Origin: Desulfovibrio sp. | Lineage (GTDB): Bacteria > Desulfobacterota > Desulfovibrionia > Desulfovibrionales > Desulfovibrionaceae | Assembly: GCA_022839785.1 (NCBI GenBank) | Contig: JALHJW010000008.1 | Location: 124,001-188,000, forward strand | Length of the DNA stretch: 64,000 bases | Direction: 5' to 3' | In this document: one piece after another, positions 46,088-54,277 of the stretch | Numbering within the stretch: the first letter of the stretch is position 1 | Layout of the letters: every line of letters starts with the position of its first letter | Notes under the pieces: model-generated | The model's input: only the letters and a program-made list of their open reading frames with translations | What the model was told of the DNA's origin: nothing | Database searches by the model: none | Made by a program: the position numbers and the translations under genes

Positions 46088-46951
46088 ATGAAGAAGAAAG
46101 TCTTCCCGTTCACCTATTCGGTCTGGTGGAACCTGCTGCTGCTGGTCGCGGGCTCAGGCCTCTGGGCCTGGGCGTTCAAAGCCATCGTCATCCCGCACAA
46201 GTTCTTCACCGGCGGCGTGGCGGGCCTGGCGCTTCTTTGCAGCTACTGGGCCGGGCTCGTGCCTGCGGGCGTGTGGTACTTCGCGCTCAACGTGCCCATC
46301 TTCCTCCTGGCCTGGATATTGGTCAGCCGCCGGTTCCTCTTCTACAGCATCTTCGGTATGTCCTGCCTGTCCATCCTGGTGGAGGTCATGCCCTGGACCT
46401 TTCCGGTGCAGGAAAAAGGCCTGGCCGTGCTGGCGGCGGGCACGATCATGGGCGCGGGCGCGGGCATCGCGCTCCGTTCGCTCGGATCGCTGGGCGGCAC
46501 GGACGTCTTCGCCATCATCATGTCCCAGCGCTGGGGATTTCGACCCGGCCAGGTGGGCTTCGCCTTCAACCTGCTGGTCTTCAGCCTCGGCCTGTGGCTC
46601 TACGACGTGGATCAGGTGCTCTACTCCCTGGCCATGGTCTTCGTCTCCGCCTGGGTCATGGAGTATTTCCTGGGCATGTTCAACAAGCGGCGCATGGCCC
46701 TGATCATCTCGGACAAGACCGAGGAGATCGCGCGCCGGATACTGCACGAGATGCGGCGCGGCTGCACCTATCTGCACGGCCGCGGCGCGTATACCGGCAA
46801 GGAGCGCGAGGTGCTCATGACCGTGGTCAACGGCGTGCAGGTCAAGCGTCTGGAGGAACTCGTCTTCACCACCGACCCGGACGCCTTCATGATCGTGGAC
46901 AGCACCCTCAACGTGCTCGGACAGGGCTTTTCCGAGCGGAAGACCTATTGA
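46088..46951 (+). CDS. YitT-family membrane protein
   Basis: 287 aa. Five or six membrane helices (DUF161: FKAIVIPHKFFTGGVAGLALL, ALRSLGSLGGTDVFAI) and a soluble C-terminal DUF2179 domain (GCTYLHGRGAYTGKEREVLMTVV). Family function is unknown; transport suspected. Ends one base before the next gene. Confidence 0.9.
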   Translation: MKKKVFPFTYSVWWNLLLLVAGSGLWAWAFKAIVIPHKFFTGGVAGLALLCSYWAGLVPAGVWYFALNVPIFLLAWILVSRRFLFYSIFGMSCLSILVEVMPWTFPVQEKGLAVLAAGTIMGAGAGIALRSLGSLGGTDVFAIIMSQRWGFRPGQVGFAFNLLVFSLGLWLYDVDQVLYSLAMVFVSAWVMEYFLGMFNKRRMALIISDKTEEIARRILHEMRRGCTYLHGRGAYTGKEREVLMTVVNGVQVKRLEELVFTTDPDAFMIVDSTLNVLGQGFSERKTY

Positions 46952-46952
46952 C

Positions 46953-47777
46953 ATGCGCGGCCCCGTCGTCCTGCTCACCGACTTCGGCCTCGCCGACCCG
47001 TACGTCGGACAGCTCAAGGCCGTGCTCCTGCGCGCGGCCCCCGAAGCGGCGGTCATCGACCTGGCGCACGAGGTCTCGCCCTACAATATCGTGCAGGGAG
47101 CCTTCTTCCTGGCCGCGAGTTGGCCGCACTTCGCCCCGGGCGCTATCTTCCTCGCGGTGGTCGATCCCGGCGTGGGCACCGAGCGGCGCTGCGTCATGGC
47201 CGAGGCCGAGGGACGCTGGTTCGTGGGACCGGACAACGGGCTGTTCACCCTGGTGCTGAACCGGCATCCGGCCGAACGCGCCTTCGAGTTGGACTGCGAG
47301 GCCGGTGGAGCCTCCAGGACCTTTCACGGCCGCGACGTCTTCGCCCCGGCCGCGGCCGCCCTGGCCCGCGGCGACGCGCCCGAATCCCTGGGCAGGGAAA
47401 TGCGGCCCCAGGCGCTTTTGCGCGCCGAATGGGCCGAGCCCAAGTCCTTTCAGGGCGGGGTGGTGGCCCACGTCATGCACGTGGACCGCTTCGGCAACTG
47501 CGTGCTCAACCTGGACATCGACCAGTGGCTGCCCACGGTCGCGGCCTGGGACTCCCTGGCCCTGCTCCATCCCGTGTCCAGGCCCCTGTCCCTGTGCGAG
47601 GTCTACGGCCGTCTGCCCACGGGCGAGGCGGGCCTGCTGCCGGGCAGCCAGGGCTATCTGGAGCTGGCCGTGAACCGGGGGTCGGCCAAGGCCCTCCTGG
47701 GGCTGGGCATCGGCGACATGGTCCGCCTGGGCCGCGCCGCGCCGCCCGCCCGGGGCAGGACGAGGGCCGGGAAATGA
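46953..47777 (+). CDS. SAM hydrolase (SAM hydroxide adenosyltransferase, DUF62)
   Basis: 274 aa. LLTDFGLADPYVGQLKAVL at the start and VVDPGVGTERRCV are signature segments; FVGPDNGLFTLVL and HVDRFGNCVLNL contribute adenosine and catalytic residues. The family splits S-adenosylmethionine to adenosine and methionine and is related to fluorinase. Stop overlaps the next ATG. Confidence 0.9.
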   Translation: MRGPVVLLTDFGLADPYVGQLKAVLLRAAPEAAVIDLAHEVSPYNIVQGAFFLAASWPHFAPGAIFLAVVDPGVGTERRCVMAEAEGRWFVGPDNGLFTLVLNRHPAERAFELDCEAGGASRTFHGRDVFAPAAAALARGDAPESLGREMRPQALLRAEWAEPKSFQGGVVAHVMHVDRFGNCVLNLDIDQWLPTVAAWDSLALLHPVSRPLSLCEVYGRLPTGEAGLLPGSQGYLELAVNRGSAKALLGLGIGDMVRLGRAAPPARGRTRAGK

Positions 47778-48181
47778 CGCTTTTCCTCAAGGCCGCAGCC
47801 ATGTGGCTGGTCTTTCTGCTGCTCGCCTGCGGCAACGGTTTCGTGCGGCAGACGTTCACGGCCGGTCTGGCGGGCGAGACGGCGGCGCGCCAGGGCCACA
47901 CCATCGCCCTGGCCCTGGTCTTTTTCCTGCTGGCCCGCTGGTTCACGCGCGCCGCAGGCCCCGCGGGGCTGGACGGCCGCTGTCTGCTCGGCCTGCTCTG
48001 GGCGGGGGCCGCCGCGCTCTTCGAGATCGGCCTCGGCCGCGCCCTGGGCATGCCCTGGGAACATATCCTGGCGGACTGGAACGTGGCGGCCGGACGGCTC
48101 TGGCCGCTCGCGCCCCTCGCCCTGCTGTTCGGGCCGGTCCTGGCCGGGCGCGGAGGAACGGGGCGGAGGGGACGGCGATGA
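47774..48181 (+). CDS. small membrane protein of unknown function
   Basis: 135 aa with three or four membrane helices (AAAMWLVFLLLACGNGFVRQTF; IALALVFFLLARWF; LLGLLWAGAAALFEIGLGRALG). ATGA overlaps on both sides link it to the SAM hydrolase and cobS. No family recognised. Confidence 0.8.
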   Translation: MTLFLKAAAMWLVFLLLACGNGFVRQTFTAGLAGETAARQGHTIALALVFFLLARWFTRAAGPAGLDGRCLLGLLWAGAAALFEIGLGRALGMPWEHILADWNVAAGRLWPLAPLALLFGPVLAGRGGTGRRGRR

Positions 48182-48927
48182 GTTTCATATCGGACGTGCG
48201 CGTGGCCTTGGCCTTCCTCTCGCGTCTCGCGCCCGCCCGGGCCGAGAGCGAGAAGGCCATGGCCGCGAGCCTCAAGGTCTACCCCCTGGCCGGACTGGCC
48301 ATCGGCCTCGTGGCCCTGACGCCGGTCTGGTTCGGCGCGTTCGGCGGCAGGCCGCTGCTGCAGGCGGCCGTGGTCCTTGCCGTGGCGGCGTTCGTGACGC
48401 GCGGCCTGCACTGGGACGGACTGGCCGACGTGGCCGACGCCTGGGGCTCAGGAGCGCGGGGCGAGCGTTTCTGGCAGGTGCTCAAGGACAGCCGCGCCGG
48501 GGCCTTCGGGGTCATGGGCTGCAGTCTGGCCGTGCTCTTGCAGGCGGCGGCCCTGGCCGAGACGCTCGGGGACGGGGCCGCGGGCGTGGCGCTCTTCGGC
48601 TTCGTCTTCGGCCGTTTTCTGGCCGTGGGGCTGGCCCATCTCGCGGCGCACCGCGGGCAGAGCCTGGCCCGGCCGGGACTTGGCCGGTTCTGTCTTGACG
48701 GCGCGGCCCCTGGCCCGGCGCTTTTCGCCGCGGGGCAGACGCTGCTGGCCGGGCTGCTGTTCTGCCCTCCCGCCGTCCTGGTCTGGACGGCGGGGCTCGC
48801 CGCAGCCGGAGTCTGGACGCTGCTGCGCCTGGCAAGGGCGCAGGGGGGGCTGAACGGGGATTTTCTGGGCAGCGCGATAATCTGGGGCGAGGCCGCGGTC
48901 TGGCTCAGCTGGTCTTTGGCGAATTGA
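48178..48927 (+). CDS. cobS: adenosylcobinamide-GDP ribazoletransferase
   Basis: 249 aa polytopic membrane enzyme joining cobinamide-GDP and alpha-ribazole in the last cobalamin step. FLSRLAP near the start, GLHWDGLADVADAWGSG and LKDSRAGAFGVMG are CobS signatures. The only cobalamin gene visible. Its 3' end overlaps the convergent kinase by 23 bp. Confidence 0.93.
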   Translation: MSFISDVRVALAFLSRLAPARAESEKAMAASLKVYPLAGLAIGLVALTPVWFGAFGGRPLLQAAVVLAVAAFVTRGLHWDGLADVADAWGSGARGERFWQVLKDSRAGAFGVMGCSLAVLLQAAALAETLGDGAAGVALFGFVFGRFLAVGLAHLAAHRGQSLARPGLGRFCLDGAAPGPALFAAGQTLLAGLLFCPPAVLVWTAGLAAAGVWTLLRLARAQGGLNGDFLGSAIIWGEAAVWLSWSLAN

Positions 48928-51900
48928 CGCCCAGGCGGCCCCGGATGGCGGCCACGCTCTGCTCCATGAGCCGTGCGGCGGCCGCGATGGTCTCGGCGAC
49001 GCCGTCCTCCCCGGCGAGGATGGAGGCCTCCAGGCGCAGGCAGTGTCGCCGAAGGGCCGCCGCGCCCATCATGCCCGCCGCGCCGGCCATGGTGTGGGCG
49101 GTCATGGCTGCGTCCCGCGCATCCCCGCTGTGCATGGCCGCGGCGATCCTTTCCAGGCGCATGGCCGCATCTCCGGCGAAGCGGCCGAGCAGCGCGGCGA
49201 AGCTTGCGGCCCCCGCGTCCATGTGGTCGTCTATCTGCCGCTCGTCCAGCAGGTCGGCTTGGCGCTCTCCCCCGTTTCCCCCGTCCGGTCCGGCATCGCC
49301 CGCGCGGATGTCGCGCAGGATGGAGAGCAGGCGCTCCATGCGCAGCGGCTTGATCAGGCAGGCGTCGGCTCCGGCGGCCAGGAAGCGCTGGCGGCTCTCC
49401 TCGGCGGCATAGGCCGTGAGGCCGACGACCGGGACGTCGCAAGGCAGGACGCCGCCGTCCGGAGCGCGGCCTGAGCGGATGGCCTGGGTGGCCGAAAGGC
49501 CGTCCATAATAGGCATTTGCATGTCCATGATCACGGCGTCGAAGGGCTGCGCCGCGAGCATCTCCAGGGCCTGGGCGCCGTTCTCGGCCAAGGCCGCGCG
49601 ATGGCCGTGCCGTTCCAGAAGTTGAGCCGTGAAATGCCGGTTGATCCAGTCGTCCTCGACCAGAAGCAGCGACAGGGGCGGCAGGGCGGCTTCTGCCGGG
49701 GCCGGCCTTCCCGCCTGGGGTTTGCGCGCCCGCGCGGGCAGCACGGGCGCGGTAAAGCAGAAGACCGAACCTCTGCCCTGTTCGCTCTGGAACCAGATGC
49801 GTCCGCCCATGATCTCCACCATGCGCTTGCTGATGGCCAGTCCGAGGCCCGTGCCGCCGTGGCGTTTGCGCAGGCCGCTCTCGGCCTGGCGGAAGCTCTC
49901 GAAGATGGCGTCCTGCATGCCCGGCGGCACGCCGATGCCGGTGTCGGCCACGGCGAAGAGCAGGGTGGGGCCGTCCGCATGGCGCTCGGCCATGCGCACG
50001 ATGACCTCCACGCTCCCTTCATCCGTGAACTTGATGGCGTTGGCCACGAGGTTCAGCAGGATCTGGCGCGTCTTGGTCCCGTCGCCCACCACCACGCGGG
50101 GCAGCCGGGGGGAAAGGGTGAGGCGCAGGCCGATGCCCTTCTCGTCCGCCAGCACCTGCTGCTCGTCCACCAGGCTGCGCGCCAGGGCCGCGGGATCGAA
50201 AGGCTCGCGCTCCAACTCCACGCCGCCCGCCTCGATCTTGGAATAGTCCAGGATGTCGCTGATCACGCCGAGCAGTGAGGAGGCCGAGTTCTTGAGCAGG
50301 GTGGCGCGCTCGCGCTGCTCCGGCGGCAGGTCGCCCATGAGCAGGAGATCGGCCAGTCCGAGCACGGCGTTGAGCGGGTTCCTGATCTCGTGGCTCATGT
50401 TGGCCAGAAATTCGCTCTTGGCCCGGCTCGCGGCCTCGGCCTCCTCTTTGGCCGCGCGCAGGTCGGCCTCCAGGGCGCGCTGCTCCGTGACGTCCCGGCC
50501 CACGCCGATGATCTCGGCCAGACGGCCGTCCTTGTCGAGGATGGGGGTGTCCGTGCAGGAAATCCAGCGCCAGCCGTGCCGGGTGGGCATGCGCTTCTCG
50601 TAGACGGCCACGTGCGGCGGGCGGGAGAGGGCGCGGACGGCCTCGTCGAAGCCGGAACGGTCGTCCGGATGGATGAAGTCCGTGATGTTCCGGCCGAGCA
50701 GATCCTGTTCGCGGCAGTCGAAGAGGCGGCAGCAGGAGGGGCTGACGTAGAGCAGTCGGCCGTCGGGGGCGAACTTGATGACCACGCCGGTCTGGTTTTC
50801 GACCAGGGCGCGGAACTTCTCCTCCTCCCGGCGCAGGGCCTCCTCGGCTTGCCTGCGGCCCTCGATGTCCGTGTGCGTGCCGATGAGCCGGACCGTGCCC
50901 GCGTCCCTGTCCCACTCCACGATGCGGCCTCGGGACAGGGTCCAGCGTCTGGAGCCCTCCGGCAGCATCATGCGGTACTCGGCGGCGAAACGCTCGCTCC
51001 GTCCGTCGAGGTGGGTGCGCAGGGCCGCCTGCACGGTCTGGACGTCGTCGGGATGAATGAAAGGGGAGGACGTCCCCCCGTTCCCTGATTCGTCCGTCAG
51101 GATGCAGCCCGGGTCCACGTCCGTGGCCGGATAGGGGAGGAGGATGTCGAAGACCCCGTCCGATGTGGCCTCCAGGGCCATGCGCAGACGGGCTTCGGAG
51201 CGCTTCAGGGACTCCTCGGCCTCCTTGCGTTCGCTGATGTCGCGGGCCGCCACGAGGATGCCGGTGAGGGCGCCGTGTTCGTCGCGCAGGGGGCTGGTGA
51301 CGCACTCGAACCAGGATACCCGGCCGTCCTTGCGCCGGAAAAGCATCTCGTTGCGCTGCGCCTCGTGCATGGGCGTTCCCGCGCGCTCCCGGGCCATGCG
51401 ACGGCCGAAGCCCTCCCTGGCCACGCCCAGGGCCTGGGGGGTCATGAAGTCCTCGAAGGACATGCGCAGCATCTCCTGCGGGGTCCAGCCCAGGGTCCTG
51501 GTCACCGAGGGGCTGACGTAGGTCAGGCGGAAGGCGAGGTCGAAGGTGCAGATGACGTCCGCGGAGTTGTCCGCGAGCAGGCGGTAGCGCTGCTCATTCT
51601 CCCGCAGGGCCTGGAGCACGTCGCGTTGCGCGCTGATGTCGAAGGCCGAGCCGATGACCGTGGCCAGTTCGCCCCGCGAGTCGTAGATCAGGGTGGCCCA
51701 GTCGCTGAACCAGCGCCATTCCCCCGCGGCGTTGCGGAAGCGGTACTCGAAGGTGGCGTTGATCCGGCCGCCCCCCCGGGAGGCCAGGGACCGCGTCTTG
51801 ACCAGGATCTTGGCGTAGTCGTCGGGATGGAGCCGTCCGGCCATTTCCGAAAAGGGCGTGGCCAGGAATTGTTCGCGATCGAATCCGGTCAGCTGGGCGA

Positions 51901-52141
51901 CGGAGGGGCTGACGTAGCCGTAGCGGTCGCCTGCGAAGTCCAGGTGGTAGAGGGTGGCCGGGGAGTGCTCCACCAGTTCCCGGAAGATGGCGGGCAGGGC
52001 GCCGGAGCCGGATTCTCCTCCCAGGCAGGCCGCCTGCAGGCAGGCGAAGGCGGCCTGCGCCTCGGGCGTCGCCGTCCGGAGGTGCTCCTGCAGGCCGACC
52101 AGGGATGCGGCCAGTGAAGGGGTGTCGTCGTGCTCGTGCAT
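48905..52141 (-). CDS. soluble multi-PAS hybrid histidine kinase with receiver and Hpt domain
   Basis: 1078 aa, no membrane helix. Four PAS domains (about residues 50-170, 185-305, 315-430, 440-560), HisKA with NMSHEIRNPL near 588, ATPase domain (DTGIGVP, GTGLGLAISK), receiver (VIMDMQMPIMDG) and a C-terminal Hpt domain. The Hpt His motif reads AHTMAGAAG rather than the usual HxLKG. A cytoplasmic energy, redox or ligand sensor; output unknown. Confidence 0.92.
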   Translation of the reverse strand: MHEHDDTPSLAASLVGLQEHLRTATPEAQAAFACLQAACLGGESGSGALPAIFRELVEHSPATLYHLDFAGDRYGYVSPSVAQLTGFDREQFLATPFSEMAGRLHPDDYAKILVKTRSLASRGGGRINATFEYRFRNAAGEWRWFSDWATLIYDSRGELATVIGSAFDISAQRDVLQALRENEQRYRLLADNSADVICTFDLAFRLTYVSPSVTRTLGWTPQEMLRMSFEDFMTPQALGVAREGFGRRMARERAGTPMHEAQRNEMLFRRKDGRVSWFECVTSPLRDEHGALTGILVAARDISERKEAEESLKRSEARLRMALEATSDGVFDILLPYPATDVDPGCILTDESGNGGTSSPFIHPDDVQTVQAALRTHLDGRSERFAAEYRMMLPEGSRRWTLSRGRIVEWDRDAGTVRLIGTHTDIEGRRQAEEALRREEEKFRALVENQTGVVIKFAPDGRLLYVSPSCCRLFDCREQDLLGRNITDFIHPDDRSGFDEAVRALSRPPHVAVYEKRMPTRHGWRWISCTDTPILDKDGRLAEIIGVGRDVTEQRALEADLRAAKEEAEAASRAKSEFLANMSHEIRNPLNAVLGLADLLLMGDLPPEQRERATLLKNSASSLLGVISDILDYSKIEAGGVELEREPFDPAALARSLVDEQQVLADEKGIGLRLTLSPRLPRVVVGDGTKTRQILLNLVANAIKFTDEGSVEVIVRMAERHADGPTLLFAVADTGIGVPPGMQDAIFESFRQAESGLRKRHGGTGLGLAISKRMVEIMGGRIWFQSEQGRGSVFCFTAPVLPARARKPQAGRPAPAEAALPPLSLLLVEDDWINRHFTAQLLERHGHRAALAENGAQALEMLAAQPFDAVIMDMQMPIMDGLSATQAIRSGRAPDGGVLPCDVPVVGLTAYAAEESRQRFLAAGADACLIKPLRMERLLSILRDIRAGDAGPDGGNGGERQADLLDERQIDDHMDAGAASFAALLGRFAGDAAMRLERIAAAMHSGDARDAAMTAHTMAGAAGMMGAAALRRHCLRLEASILAGEDGVAETIAAAARLMEQSVAAIRGRLGVNSPKTS

Positions 52142-52207
52142 GGGATGCCCGTGATGAGGTCACTACACGCCAAGCCCGGGGAGGGCAACGCCGTCCGGGT
52201 GCGGCCT

Positions 52208-52224
52208 GCGGCACGGGTTTTGCT
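52208..52224 (+). promoter_or_regulatory. RpoN promoter of fliJ-motE
   Basis: GCGGCACGGGTTTTGCTTT has GG and GC separated by exactly ten bases and agrees with the -24/-12 consensus. The start site is expected near 52235, 17 nt before the fliJ ATG. RpoN control fits late flagellar genes. Confidence 0.75.
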
Positions 52225-52251
52225 TTTCAGGCTCCGGAACATGAGGCGGCG

Positions 52252-52695
52252 ATGACCAGACCATTTCGGTTCAAGCTCGACAAAGTGCTCGAATTCCGGC
52301 GTCAGGCGGAAGACCAGGCCAAGCTCGCCCTGTCCAAGGCGCAGGCCAGGCTGGCTGCCGAACGCCAGGCGCTGGACGTTCTGGCGCGGGAGCGCGCGGA
52401 GCGTGAAGCGGCCTTTGCCGCGCGGAAGGACTGGCAGACCGCTGACCTGTGGCTCTGGGAGCGCTGGCGCGAACGACTGAAGCTTGACACGGAGCGCTGC
52501 CAGGGCCGAATCAGGACGTGTGAAACCGAGGTGGAGCGGGCCAGGGCCGAGGTGGTGAACCGGGCCAAGGAGCGCAAGCTTTTGGAAAAACTGAAGGAAA
52601 AACAGGCGGTGCGACATGCCAGGGAAGCCCAGGCCGTCGAACAGAAAGGCTACGACGAAATCAGCACGATCCTCTTCGGGTACGAAAATATCTAG
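52252..52695 (+). CDS. fliJ: flagellar export chaperone FliJ
   Basis: 147 aa, almost entirely charged coiled coil (FRFKLDKVLEFRRQAEDQAKLALSKAQARL...), the size and start pattern of FliJ, which activates the flagellar export ATPase. The ATG follows GAGGCGGC. Overlaps motE. Confidence 0.88.
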   Translation: MTRPFRFKLDKVLEFRRQAEDQAKLALSKAQARLAAERQALDVLARERAEREAAFAARKDWQTADLWLWERWRERLKLDTERCQGRIRTCETEVERARAEVVNRAKERKLLEKLKEKQAVRHAREAQAVEQKGYDEISTILFGYENI

Positions 52696-53320
52696 GCTGC
52701 TCAAGGGGCTTCTGGCCCTGGCCGTGGTCAAAATCGCGGTCATCGCCTTCCTGCTGGCCGGGATCGACCCTCTGGGCGGTCTGCTCGGCAAAGCCCCCGT
52801 GGGCGAGGCCCGGGCCCAGCAGACGTCCGCGCAGCAGCCCCCGCAGGCCGCGGGCCAGAAGGTCAAGCCCGAGGAAAAGAAAGCCGATGCCAAACCCGAG
52901 ACCAAATCCGAGGCCAAGCCCGCCGAGAGCCCGGCCGCCCAGCCTCCGGCGGACTGGAACACCCTGATGCAGAAGCAGGAGGAACTGAGCCGCCGCGAAC
53001 AGTCCCTGACCATCCTGGAGAAGGAGCTGAACGCGCGGCTGGACCAGATCGCCAAGCTCGACCAGCAGATCAAGACCATGCTGGAGGAGGCCAAGGCGGT
53101 CAAGGACGAGAAGTTCCGGCATCTCGTGGATGTCTACGCCAACATGAAGGCCAAGAACGCGGCCGACGCGCTGGACAAGCTGGACGAGAGGACCGCCGTC
53201 AAGATCCTGGCGGGCATGCGCGGCCGCCAGGCGGGCGAGATTCTGAACTTCGTGCCTCCTGCCAAGGCCGCCAAGCTCTCCGAGGCCCTGACCAAGATGC
53301 AGATGCCTTTCGAGAACTAG
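52616..53320 (+). CDS. motE: MotE-like flagellar motor chaperone
   Basis: 234 aa. One membrane helix at about residues 29-50, an Ala/Pro/Lys-rich linker, a periplasmic coiled coil and a C-terminal MgtE_N-like segment (LDKLDERTAVKILAGMRGRQAGEILNFV). This is the MotE plan; MotE stabilises the MotC stator in Helicobacter/Campylobacter-type motors. The only in-frame start before the helix is the ATG at 52616, overlapping fliJ by 80 bp. Confidence 0.82.
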   Translation: MPGKPRPSNRKATTKSARSSSGTKISRLLKGLLALAVVKIAVIAFLLAGIDPLGGLLGKAPVGEARAQQTSAQQPPQAAGQKVKPEEKKADAKPETKSEAKPAESPAAQPPADWNTLMQKQEELSRREQSLTILEKELNARLDQIAKLDQQIKTMLEEAKAVKDEKFRHLVDVYANMKAKNAADALDKLDERTAVKILAGMRGRQAGEILNFVPPAKAAKLSEALTKMQMPFEN

Positions 53321-53415
53321 TGCGGTCGGCAGCCGTAAGACGCGCGTGTCGCGTATGATCGTCGAGAGACAGACCGCTCCTTTTCATGGACGCGCCACCA
53401 GCGCCGCGACAGTCC

Positions 53416-53450
53416 GGAGCCGGGGGTTTCCCCCCGGCTCCGTTTCGTTT
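53416..53450 (+). terminator. terminator of fliJ-motE
   Basis: GGAGCCGGGGG-TTTC-CCCCCGGCTCC, a perfect 11-bp stem, followed by GTTTCGTTT. It ends 11 bp before the truA start. Confidence 0.8.
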
Positions 53451-53461
53451 ATCCCTGCCGC

Positions 53462-54277
53462 ATGCCGCGCCTGAAACTGACATTGGCCTACGTGGGCACG
53501 ACCTTCGAGGGATGGCAGAGCCAGCCCGGCGGCAACACCGTGCAGGACGCGCTCGAAGCCGCGCTGGCGAAGATCGCGGACGAGCCCGTGCGTTGCAGGA
53601 GCGCGGGCCGCACCGACGCCGGAGTCCACGCCATCGGCCAGACGGCCCATGCCGGCGTGCCCGGGCGGCGCAGGGACGTGGACTGGCGGCTGGCCCTCAA
53701 CTCCCTCCTGCCGAGCGCGATCAGCGTGCTCGAAGCCCGCTGGGTTCCCGAAACCTTTCACGCCCAGTACAGCGCCCTGGGTAAGACCTACGCCTACAGT
53801 CTCTGGCCCGAGCGCAGCTTCTGCCTGCCGCAGCGGCAGCCCTTCCTCTGGAAGTGCGGGCCGCTCGACCTTTCCCTGCTGCGCGCCGCGGCCGGCGAGC
53901 TGACCGGCCGCCACGACTTCGCGAGCTTCATGAACCTGGGCACGCCCGTGGCCCACACTGTGCGCGACCTCAGATCCATCGAGGTCGCGGAACTGCCTCC
54001 GGCCGCGCCGGGCCTGCCCGGCGAGATCGTGCTGCGCTTCACGGCCGACGGGTTCCTGAAGCAGATGGTGCGCAACCTCGTGGGCTGCCTGGTGCTCGCG
54101 GGCAAGGGTAAACTTTCCCCGGAAGACGTCCGAATGATCCGTATGGCGCAAAACCGCGCCCGCGCGCCCGAGACCGCCCCGCCCCAGGGGCTGTGCCTGG
54201 AGCGCGTGGACTACGGCGAGGACGGACTTGGTCAGGATCGACGGCAGCGGGTTTGCGGTCCCGGGGACGACGGCTGA
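53462..54277 (+). CDS. truA: tRNA pseudouridine(38-40) synthase
   Basis: 271 aa. Catalytic Asp52 in GRTDAGVHA; KLTLAYVGTTFEGWQSQP at the start and FLKQMVRNLVGCLVLAGKG near the end are TruA hallmarks. Its end overlaps the next gene by 50 bp. Confidence 0.96.
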   Translation: MPRLKLTLAYVGTTFEGWQSQPGGNTVQDALEAALAKIADEPVRCRSAGRTDAGVHAIGQTAHAGVPGRRRDVDWRLALNSLLPSAISVLEARWVPETFHAQYSALGKTYAYSLWPERSFCLPQRQPFLWKCGPLDLSLLRAAAGELTGRHDFASFMNLGTPVAHTVRDLRSIEVAELPPAAPGLPGEIVLRFTADGFLKQMVRNLVGCLVLAGKGKLSPEDVRMIRMAQNRARAPETAPPQGLCLERVDYGEDGLGQDRRQRVCGPGDDG

